Positions 31,811-38,492 of a stretch of DNA of 39,467 bases are shown in pieces. The stretch lies in contig CALGZX010000141.1 of assembly GCA_937934165.1 (NCBI GenBank), forward strand, positions 1-39,467, in the 5' to 3' direction. Each line of letters opens with the position of its first letter. Within the stretch, counting starts at the first letter, position 1. The translations under genes and the position numbers were made by a program. Under the pieces are notes generated by a model. That model was not told the origin of the DNA. It saw nothing but the letters and a program-made list of their open reading frames with translations, and ran no database searches. The stretch comes from an uncultured Collinsella sp. Its GTDB lineage: Bacteria; Actinomycetota; Coriobacteriia; Coriobacteriales; Coriobacteriaceae.

Positions 31811-31831
31811 GTTATACCCAAGGATTTGGGT
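31811..31831 (-). promoter_or_regulatory. Usp promoter -10 with overlapping inverted repeat
   Basis: On the minus strand TATAAC (31816-31811) is preceded by the palindrome ACCCAA-4-TTGGGT (31816-31831). The palindrome fills the -10 to -35 spacer, a usual place for a repressor operator. The regulator is not identified. Confidence 0.4.
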
Positions 31832-31901
31832 TTGACCGCTCGCAATTCTGTGAACGGACGAGTTTTTTGGTAAGGGTAGGTGCAGACGCGCCCGAACGGT
31901 T

Positions 31902-31907
31902 GATAAT
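31902..31907 (+). promoter_or_regulatory. Candidate -10 of uppP
   Basis: GATAAT in GGTTGATAATGGG, about 60 bases before the uppP start. No clear -35 box. Confidence 0.35.
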
Positions 31908-31967
31908 GGGACATCGCCCGCACCGTCCGCAGAACAATATCGGCGGGTGTCTAACGAGGGGGTCCCT

Positions 31968-32948
31968 TTGGATATCATCGAGCTTCTAAAATCTGCTTTC
32001 ATGGGCCTGGTCGAGGGCATCACCGAATGGCTGCCTGTTTCGTCGACCGGTCACATGATCTTGGTGGACGAGTTCGTCAAGATGAACGTGAGCGAGACGT
32101 TCTGGAATATGTTCCTGGTCGTGATTCAGCTCGGCGCCATTCTGGCCGTTTGCGTGCTGTTCTTCCATGAGCTCAACCCGTTCTCGCCCAGCAAGGGCAA
32201 GGAGGGCCGTCGCGACACCTGGGTGCTGTGGGGTAAGATTGTGCTCGGCTGCATTCCCGCCGCGGCGATCGGCCTGCCGCTCAACGACTGGATGGAGGAG
32301 CATTTCTACAATGCTCCCGTCGTGGCGCTGGCGCTCATTGTGTACGGCGTGCTGTTTATCGTGATTGAGAACTGGCGCGCGAACAAGCGCGACCAGGCCG
32401 CTCTTGCCGGTTCGTTTGGTTCGCGTGCCGTGGTGTCGGGTGGACGTCCCGCCGGTGCGCACTTTGCGGCGCCCGCCGCGGCTACCGCTGAGGATGAGGG
32501 CGATGACGATAGCTTGGACTTTGGCTCCATCACTACGCTCGAGGATCTGAGCTGGAAGACCGCACTGGGTATTGGCTGCTTCCAGGTGCTTTCGCTGATC
32601 CCGGGCACATCGCGCTCCGGCTCCACCATCATCGGTGGCCTGCTTTTGGGCTGCACGCGTTCGGTGGCGTCCAAGTTTACGTTCTTCCTGGCCATCCCTG
32701 TCATGTTTGGCGCGAGTGCGCTCAAGCTGGTCAAGTACTTCATCAAGGGCGGCACGTTCGGCACCAACGAGGTCGCCATTTTGGGCGTGGGCTGCGTTGT
32801 GGCCTTTGTGGTTTCGCTCATCGCCATCAAGTGGCTCATGGGCTTCGTCCGCCGTCACGACTTTAAGTGCTTCGGTGTTTACCGTATCATCCTGGGCATC
32901 GTAGTGCTCGCATACTTCTTCGTCCTGGAGCCTATGCTCGGCCTCTAG
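31968..32948 (+). CDS. uppP: Undecaprenyl-diphosphatase
   Basis: 326 residues, polytopic membrane enzyme that recycles undecaprenyl pyrophosphate for peptidoglycan synthesis and gives bacitracin tolerance. The two catalytic motifs are GLVEGITEWLPVSSTGH near the N terminus and IPGTSRSGSTIIGGLLLGC in the second half. The remaining sequence forms about eight membrane helices. I choose TTG 31968 as start because GAGGGGG ends five bases before it and the product then aligns with family N termini (MDIIELL); GTG 31947 would put the ribosome site inside the gene. It is about 50 residues longer than usual owing to a polar Ala/Gly/Asp insert (about 146-190) between membrane helices, probably cytoplasmic. 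Confidence 0.93.
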   Translation: MDIIELLKSAFMGLVEGITEWLPVSSTGHMILVDEFVKMNVSETFWNMFLVVIQLGAILAVCVLFFHELNPFSPSKGKEGRRDTWVLWGKIVLGCIPAAAIGLPLNDWMEEHFYNAPVVALALIVYGVLFIVIENWRANKRDQAALAGSFGSRAVVSGGRPAGAHFAAPAAATAEDEGDDDSLDFGSITTLEDLSWKTALGIGCFQVLSLIPGTSRSGSTIIGGLLLGCTRSVASKFTFFLAIPVMFGASALKLVKYFIKGGTFGTNEVAILGVGCVVAFVVSLIAIKWLMGFVRRHDFKCFGVYRIILGIVVLAYFFVLEPMLGL

Positions 32949-32963
32949 CTTGGTTGACGCTGC

Positions 32964-33061
32964 GCGGCGGCCAGAGCGACAACTTGTCATTCAAAGAGTG
33001 GCATGACCAAAAGGTCTATGCCGCCCTCTTTTCATGCCAATTTGTTCGCTCTGGCCGCCGC
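32964..33061 (+). repeat. 98-bp long hairpin downstream of uppP
   Basis: Outer arms GCGGCGGCCAGAGCGA (32964-32979) and TCGCTCTGGCCGCCGC (33046-33061) are perfect; inner AAAGAG/CTCTTT, GGCAT/ATGCC and GACC/GGTC continue the stem to an AAAA loop at 33009-33012. The inner part followed by CTCTTTT could act as the uppP terminator. Confidence 0.85.
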
Positions 33062-33107
33062 TCGCTGCTGCTGCCACGACATCGGCGGTTCCGTGATTGT
33101 CAATAGA

Positions 33108-33140
33108 TTGGTGCAAAGCAACCTGACACCATTGCACCAA
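33108..33140 (+). other. 9-bp inverted repeat TTGGTGCAA/TTGCACCAA
   Basis: TTGGTGCAA (33108-33116) and TTGCACCAA (33132-33140) in the region between uppP and pcrA, about 70 bases upstream of the predicted pcrA promoter. Could be a regulator site or a small hairpin. Confidence 0.4.
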
Positions 33141-33187
33141 ATCCGCTGGGGCGGGCCTGACGGTGGCGCACGGAGTCGTGGTGTGAT

Positions 33188-33218
33188 TTGCGTCGGTGTC
33201 CGCGCGGCTCGGTATACT
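33188..33218 (+). promoter_or_regulatory. Candidate pcrA promoter
   Basis: TTGCGT (33188-33193), 19-base spacer, TATACT (33213-33218), 62 bases before the start codon. Confidence 0.5.
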
Positions 33219-33279
33219 GGTACGGCTCAAACTATGGCGCTGCCCGCAGGCGCGCCGTCCGTCAGATGAGGAGTCGCCC

Positions 33280-36180
33280 ATGACCCAGCCCCTGCCCTGG
33301 GAAAAGAACACCGCGGTACCCGTGCCGCCCGCGCCGGAACCCGTGCCGCTCGATGCGTACGCCGCCCCCGCCGCGCCGGAACCCGAGCTCGTTCCGCTCG
33401 ACATCTACGACGCCCCGGCTCCGGTGCCCAAACCCGCCAAGCCGCTCGTCGATATCGATAGCCTGAACCCCGCCCAGCGCGAGGCAGTCCTGACCACCGA
33501 GGGCCCGCTGCTGGTCCTTGCCGGCGCCGGCTCGGGCAAGACCCGCGTCCTGACCTTCCGCATCGCGCATATGCTTGGCGACCTGGGCGTTAAGCCCTGG
33601 CAGGTCCTGGCCATCACGTTTACCAACAAGGCCGCGGCCGAGATGCGCGAGCGTCTGGCAGCGCTCATCCCCAGTGGCACCCGCGGCATGTGGGTGTGCA
33701 CCTTCCACGCCATGTGCGTGCGCATGCTGCGCGAGGACGCCGACCTGCTGGGCTACACCGGTCAGTTCACCATCTACGATGATGACGACTCGAAGCGCAT
33801 GGTGCGCGACATTATGCAGGCGCTCGGCATCGAGCAAAAGCAGTTCCCCATCAACATGATCCGCAGCAAGATCAGCTCGGCCAAAAACGCCATGATCGGG
33901 CCCGAGGACATGCTCAAATCCGCCGACAGCCCTAATGACAAAAAGGCCGCGCAGGTCTACCTGGAGCTGGAGCGCCGCCTGCGCGCCGCCAACGCGATGG
34001 ACTTCGACGACCTGCTCGTGCGCACGCTCGAGTTGCTGCGCACCCGCCCCGAGGTGCTCGACAAGTACCAGGAGCGCTTCCGCTACATTAGCGTCGACGA
34101 GTATCAGGACACCAACCACGTCCAGTACGAGATCGCCAACCTGCTGGCCGCCAAGTACCAAAACCTCATGGTCGTGGGCGACGACGACCAGTCCATTTAT
34201 AGCTGGCGTGGCGCCGACATCACCAATATCCTGGACTTTGAGAAGGACTTTAAAAACTGCAAGACCGTCAAGCTGGAGCAGAACTACCGCTCCACGGGTC
34301 ATATCCTGAGCGCCGCCAACGCCGTGGTGCGTCACAACTCGCAGCGCAAGGACAAGCGCCTGTTCACGGCCGAGGGCGACGGCGAGAAGATCCAGGCCTT
34401 CCAAGCAAGCGATGAGCGCGACGAGGGCCGCTGGATTGCCGGCGAGATCGAGAAGCTGCATGCCAAGGGCACGAGTTACGACGACATCGCCGTGTTCTAC
34501 CGCACCAACGCCCAGTCGCGCATTCTCGAAGATATGTTCCTGCGCGCGGGCGTGCCCTACAAGATCGTGGGCGGCACGCGATTCTTCGACCGTGCCGAGA
34601 TCCGCGACGTCATGGCCTACCTCAAGATGATCGTGAACCCGGCCGACGAGATGAGCGTTAAACGCGTCATCAACACGCCGCGCCGCGGTATCGGCTCCAC
34701 CTCGATCCAAAAAATCGAGCAGCTGGCGCGCGACAACCGCTGCTCGTTCTTTCAGGCCTGCGAGATCGCGTGCGCCGAGACGGGCATGTTTAGCGCCAAG
34801 GTGCGCAATGGCCTGTCGAGCTTTGTGTCGCTGGTGCGCGAGGGCCGCCGCATGGACGGCGAGCTCAAGGATGTTGTCGAGATGATTGTCGATAAGACGG
34901 GCCTGCTGCAGGCGTTTCGCGCCGAGGGCACCATGGAGTCCGAGAGCCGCGCCGAGAACATCCAGGAATTTCTGGGCGTCGCTGCCGAATTTGAAGAGAC
35001 GCACGAGGATATCGAGGGTACGCTCGAGAGCTTAGAAGAGCTGCGCGCAGCCGGTGTTGCCGATGTACCGGCCGGCGCCGAGTCCGAGCCCGTCGTGGTG
35101 AGCGCGTCTGCGCCTGAACCGGGGCCGTCTGCCCCGGCATCCTCGTTTGAGGCGCTCGTTGGCGCGCGTGATGCCGCGGGTTCCAATCCGCTCGATAGCC
35201 TGGCGGCCCCGGCGCTTTCTCCGCAGGATGCCCTGGCCGCCGCCATCGCGGGCAACGCGTATGCCGCGCCGACGGAGTTGCCGGCGGGCGCCGTGCATGC
35301 CGACGAGATCGAGCGCACCTACGGTCCGCTCACCTGCAAGGCGCTGCCGGCACTCATGGAGTGGCTGGCCCTGCGCTCCGACTTGGATTCCCTGGCCGGC
35401 GAGACGCATGCCATCACCATGATGACCATCCACTCCGCCAAGGGCCTGGAGTTCCCCGCGGTGTTCGTGGCCGGCATGGAGGAGGGCATCTTCCCGCACG
35501 TGCACGACTTTGGCGGCAGCGATGATCCAGGTAAGCTCGAGGAGGAGCGCCGCCTGGCCTACGTTGCTATCACGCGTGCCCGTAAGCGCCTGTTCTTGAC
35601 CTATGCAGCCACGCGTCGCACCTACGGCTCGACCTCTGCCAACCCGCGCTCGCGCTTCCTCAACGAGATTCCGTTTGAGGATATCGAGTTTAGCGGTATC
35701 GGCTCTGCCGGTTTTGAGGGCACGGGCTGGGAGAAGCGCGGCGACCGACACGGCACGTTTGGCTCGGGTATGGGCTCGGATATGTATGGCGGCAAGGTGT
35801 TCGGTTCGCATACGCGTTCGACCGGCGGTTCCGGTTCGCGCGGCGGATCGAGCTTTGACGACTTCTTTGGCGGCAGCAGTTACGGGACCGAGCGCCATTG
35901 TGGGGTTTCGCCCGACGCCGGCCGTGTCGCCTCGACCTTTGGCTCGGGCGCGCCGCGAGCCAAAAAGCCCTCGTCCAAGGTGTCCCCGACGGTGGAGCGC
36001 AAGGTCGATCGCGCCAGCGCATCGCAGGACTTTGCCGCGGGCGATACCGTGAGCCATAAGACCTTTGGCGCGGGTACCGTGATCTCGGTCGCTGGAGACA
36101 TGATCGAGGTCCAGTTCGAAAAGACCGGCCAGACCAAAAAGTTGATGAAGGGCTTTGCGCCGATCGTCAAGCTGTCGTGA
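33280..36180 (+). CDS. pcrA: ATP-dependent DNA helicase, PcrA/UvrD family
   Basis: 966 residues, superfamily-1 3'-5' helicase of repair and replication-fork upkeep. Walker A is LAGAGSGKT (about 80-88), motif II DEYQD (273-277), motif III DDQSIYSWRGAD, and motif V MMTIHSAKGLEFPAVFVAG (about 714). The C terminus (about 920-966) has the PcrA RNA-polymerase-binding Tudor-like fold (GDTVSHKTFGAGTVISV). It is over 200 residues longer than B. subtilis PcrA: a Pro/Ala-rich head of about 57 residues with a duplicated VPLDAY/VPLDIY motif, an Ala/Pro-rich insertion (about 590-680) within the 2B region, and a Gly/Ser-rich stretch before the Tudor-like part. ATG 33280 follows TGAGGAG. Low-complexity inserts do not disturb the helicase motifs, so it should be active. 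Confidence 0.95.
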   Translation: MTQPLPWEKNTAVPVPPAPEPVPLDAYAAPAAPEPELVPLDIYDAPAPVPKPAKPLVDIDSLNPAQREAVLTTEGPLLVLAGAGSGKTRVLTFRIAHMLGDLGVKPWQVLAITFTNKAAAEMRERLAALIPSGTRGMWVCTFHAMCVRMLREDADLLGYTGQFTIYDDDDSKRMVRDIMQALGIEQKQFPINMIRSKISSAKNAMIGPEDMLKSADSPNDKKAAQVYLELERRLRAANAMDFDDLLVRTLELLRTRPEVLDKYQERFRYISVDEYQDTNHVQYEIANLLAAKYQNLMVVGDDDQSIYSWRGADITNILDFEKDFKNCKTVKLEQNYRSTGHILSAANAVVRHNSQRKDKRLFTAEGDGEKIQAFQASDERDEGRWIAGEIEKLHAKGTSYDDIAVFYRTNAQSRILEDMFLRAGVPYKIVGGTRFFDRAEIRDVMAYLKMIVNPADEMSVKRVINTPRRGIGSTSIQKIEQLARDNRCSFFQACEIACAETGMFSAKVRNGLSSFVSLVREGRRMDGELKDVVEMIVDKTGLLQAFRAEGTMESESRAENIQEFLGVAAEFEETHEDIEGTLESLEELRAAGVADVPAGAESEPVVVSASAPEPGPSAPASSFEALVGARDAAGSNPLDSLAAPALSPQDALAAAIAGNAYAAPTELPAGAVHADEIERTYGPLTCKALPALMEWLALRSDLDSLAGETHAITMMTIHSAKGLEFPAVFVAGMEEGIFPHVHDFGGSDDPGKLEEERRLAYVAITRARKRLFLTYAATRRTYGSTSANPRSRFLNEIPFEDIEFSGIGSAGFEGTGWEKRGDRHGTFGSGMGSDMYGGKVFGSHTRSTGGSGSRGGSSFDDFFGGSSYGTERHCGVSPDAGRVASTFGSGAPRAKKPSSKVSPTVERKVDRASASQDFAAGDTVSHKTFGAGTVISVAGDMIEVQFEKTGQTKKLMKGFAPIVKLS

Positions 36181-36190
36181 TCCTGGCGGA

Positions 36191-36314
36191 CCTGGGCGGG
36201 CGTATAGGGCAACATCGCCTGCTCGGGCAGTCCTGCGCAAGACGGAGAGCACATTAAGTGCTCTCCTTTGCGTGCGGAACTCGCGATCGATGTTGCCCTA
36301 TACGCCCGCCCAGG
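36191..36314. repeat. 124-bp palindrome with perfect 27-bp ends
   Basis: 36191-36217 and 36288-36314 are exact reverse complements (CCTGGGCGGGCGTATAGGG onward). The centre holds a second perfect hairpin GGAGAGCAC/GTGCTCTCC. It lies between the convergent pcrA and manA genes. Confidence 0.93.
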
Positions 36315-36399
36315 TCCTTGGGTAACGGTGCTTGCGAACGTCGCTCTGCTCGTTCGCTTTTTGATCTGGAGAGCCGGGTGGGCTGATAAATAGATATGG

Positions 36400-36437
36400 C
36401 AAGGGGCTCTCCCGCACATGGACGGGAGAGCCCCTTG
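36400..36437 (-). terminator. Terminator of the gntR-manA transcript
   Basis: CAAGGGGCTCTCCCG (36400-36414) pairs perfectly with CGGGAGAGCCCCTTG (36423-36437), 8-nt loop; on the minus strand it is followed by CCATATCTATTTATC. 25 bases beyond the manA stop. Confidence 0.88.
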
Positions 36438-36461
36438 TTGCGTTTGGGTTGTTGGTGCGAC

Positions 36462-37394
36462 CTACAGGTGGCTGATGATCAGTTCCATCTTGCCTTCGAG
36501 GTCGATGGAGCTGACGGTGCTTGGGGCCAGCAGGTGGCTTCCCTTGTGGACGGGGTCGCCGCAGACGGTGCCTTCGCCGTCGATGACCGACAGGCACATG
36601 AAGGGCCAGCGCTGGTCGAGGGTCTTGCTGCCGTTGACGCGCACGCGATCGACGGTGTAGCAGGGGTTGGACTCGAGCTCGGTCACGCCGTCCACCTCGG
36701 GCGCGGTCACCGTGCCGTCGGTCGGAGCCTGAGCATCAAAGTCGATGCAGTCGAGGCTCTGCTCAATGTGCAGCGGGCGCAGGTTGCCGTCAGTGCCGGG
36801 ACGGTCGTAGTCGTACAGACGATACGTCACGTCGCTCGACTGCTGCGTCTCCAAAATGAGCGTGCCGGTCTTGATGGCGTGCACGGTACCGGAATCAATC
36901 TGGAAAAAGTCGCCCTTGTGAATCGGCAACACGTTGAGCATGTCGTCCCAACGTCCTTCCTCGATCATTTGTGCGGCCTCGGCGCGGTCCTTGGCACGCT
37001 GGCCGACGATGATCGTGGCGTCGGGCTCGCAGTCCAGCACATACCAACACTCGGTTTTGCCCAGGCTACCGTTCTCGTGCTTGGCGGCGTACTCGTCGTT
37101 GGGATGAATCTGGATCGAAAGGTCGTCCTTGGCGTCCAGAATTTTAATGAGCAGCGGGAACTCCTTGCCCTCGCAGTTGCCAAAGAGCTCGCGGTGCTCG
37201 GCCCACAGCCATGACAGCGTGTGACCGGCGTACGGGCCCTCAGCGATCTGGCAGTCGCCGTTGGGGTGGGCCGAGATGGCCCAGCACTCACCGATGGGAC
37301 CATCGGGAATGTCGTAACCAAATACGGTTTCGAGCTGGCGGCCGCCCCAGATCTTCTCGTGAAAGATCGGCGTCATCTTAATCAAATCGGACAT
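36462..37394 (-). CDS. manA: Mannose-6-phosphate isomerase, class I
   Basis: 310 residues, zinc-dependent cupin interconverting mannose 6-phosphate and fructose 6-phosphate. Signs of the short Firmicute-type enzyme: IWGGRQLETVFGY near the start, GECWAISAHPNGDC, PLLIKILDAKDDLSIQIHPND with zinc-binding Gln and His, KTECWYVLDCEP with Glu, and FFQIDSGTVHAI with the third His. Two ATGs occur at 37400 and 37394; GGGGG seven bases before 37394 favours the second. It follows the GntR gene by 74 bases on the same strand, so likely shares its transcript. Confidence 0.92.
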   Translation of the reverse strand: MSDLIKMTPIFHEKIWGGRQLETVFGYDIPDGPIGECWAISAHPNGDCQIAEGPYAGHTLSWLWAEHRELFGNCEGKEFPLLIKILDAKDDLSIQIHPNDEYAAKHENGSLGKTECWYVLDCEPDATIIVGQRAKDRAEAAQMIEEGRWDDMLNVLPIHKGDFFQIDSGTVHAIKTGTLILETQQSSDVTYRLYDYDRPGTDGNLRPLHIEQSLDCIDFDAQAPTDGTVTAPEVDGVTELESNPCYTVDRVRVNGSKTLDQRWPFMCLSVIDGEGTVCGDPVHKGSHLLAPSTVSSIDLEGKMELIISHL

Positions 37395-37468
37395 GTTCAT
37401 ACCCCCATTGTGTTGTGCGGGCGCTGCACAAAACAGCTCAAAGCGAGCGCCCGGATGACTACAAAAAC

Positions 37469-38188
37469 CTATGCCAACGTTACGTTGTGCAACTCAAAGC
37501 GGTCGCCAACGTTGCGCGAGACCGAATACTCAAAGGCGGCGCCGCTGTCCAAAAAGCCAATCTGGGTGAGCTCGAGCAGGGGAGAGCCAGGTTTGGTGTC
37601 CAGGCGATCGGCTTCTTCCTCGGTTGCTGCCACGGCGCGAATGGTACGGTGGAAGCTCGAAATTTTCAGCCCGCATTGCTCGCGGATGAAATGGTAGACC
37701 GATCCGTACAGGTCCTTCTTTTTCAGCCCCGGAATCAGCTCGAGGGGCATGTAGGTGTACTCGATAACGATGGGCTTCCCATCGGCCTGACGCACGCGCA
37801 CGACGTGATAGGCAAAGTCATCCTCGGCAATTCCCAGCTGGGCTGCGATGTCCGCTGGTGGATTAACAATCGAGAAATCGTAGACCACCGAGGTCACCTT
37901 TTCCCCGCGGTGCTCATACGAAAAGCCCTGGGCACGGTCGTTTTTGCCCTGGAAAAACGCCTGGCCGGGAAGTCCCGCCGTGTCCTTAACGTAGGTACCC
38001 GATCCGCGCCGGCTGGTAATAAGACCTTCCTCGGTGATTTGCTCGATAGCTCGTTTGACGGTGATTTTGGAAACGCTATAGAGCTCGCAGAACTCAACGA
38101 CGGTGGGAAGCTTGTCGCCCGGTTTAAGAGCGCCATCCTCGATACTTCGACGAATATCTGCAGCTATCGCCTCGTATTTGGGAATCAT
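37469..38188 (-). CDS. GntR/HutC-family transcriptional regulator with UTRA domain
   Basis: 239 residues. N-terminal winged helix-turn-helix (about 1-70): YEAIAADIRRSIEDGALKPGDKLPTV, then SVSKITVKRAIEQITEEGLI and RRGSGTYVK. The C-terminal UTRA sensing domain (about 80-235) has VVRVRQADGKPIVIEYTYMP and LLELTQIGFLDSGAAFEYSVSR, the family's ligand-binding beta-sheet pattern. Members often bind phosphorylated sugars and repress PTS or glycosidase genes. ATG 38188 has AAAGGAGG upstream; the frame extends to 38458 but that part is AT-rich leader. Divergent from the GH1 gene and upstream of manA, so it probably controls both; inference from context. Confidence 0.9.
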   Translation of the reverse strand: MIPKYEAIAADIRRSIEDGALKPGDKLPTVVEFCELYSVSKITVKRAIEQITEEGLITSRRGSGTYVKDTAGLPGQAFFQGKNDRAQGFSYEHRGEKVTSVVYDFSIVNPPADIAAQLGIAEDDFAYHVVRVRQADGKPIVIEYTYMPLELIPGLKKKDLYGSVYHFIREQCGLKISSFHRTIRAVAATEEEADRLDTKPGSPLLELTQIGFLDSGAAFEYSVSRNVGDRFELHNVTLA

Positions 38189-38225
38189 GGAACCTCCTTT
38201 CCGACATATATGAATACAAAAAGTA

Positions 38226-38260
38226 AGTATAACCCTCAACAGGGCATCCATATTACTTTT
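38226..38260. promoter_or_regulatory. Divergent GntR-GH1 control region: inverted repeat and minus-strand -10
   Basis: AAAAGTAA (38219-38226) and TTACTTTT (38253-38260) are inverted repeats 26 bases apart; a minus-strand TATACT (38231-38226) lies at the left one. The whole 38200-38330 stretch is AT-rich in a GC-rich genome. Plausible operator site for the regulator. Confidence 0.4.
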
Positions 38261-38297
38261 ATCTAAGAAGTTCGAGAAAGAAAAAAGAAAAAGACGC

Positions 38298-38325
38298 TTT
38301 ACATTTAAAATTAGAACGCTATAGT
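38298..38325 (+). promoter_or_regulatory. GH1 gene promoter
   Basis: TTTACA (38298-38303), 16-base spacer, TATAGT (38320-38325). Best consensus promoter in the window. Transcript would start near 38332 and carry a leader of about 160 bases with a large hairpin. Confidence 0.65.
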
Positions 38326-38364
38326 TTAAGCAACGAACGGAATCCTTCCGCACAACAGGATCGA

Positions 38365-38462
38365 CCGTTTGGGGACGGTTTTGTTTTGGCGGGTTGGATA
38401 TCGGTATGGCCGGTGCGCGGCCGCGCCGGATAACCTGCCAAAGCAAACCCGTCTCCAACCGG
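38365..38462 (+). promoter_or_regulatory. 98-bp hairpin in the GH1 mRNA leader
   Basis: The arm 38365-38400 (CCGTTTGGGGACGG onward) is nearly the reverse complement of 38429-38462; two true mismatches and several G-U pairs. A GC-rich inner stem (38408-38430) closes it. It lies between the predicted promoter and the ribosome site at 38481-38486, and has no T-tract. Confidence 0.75.
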
Positions 38463-38492
38463 AAGCTCTAGAACACGAAAGCGAGGACTTTG

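Noticed and set aside
33262..35004. A 580-codon minus-strand open frame inside pcrA
   Set aside because: Shadow of the helicase gene; no ribosome site and no family motif.
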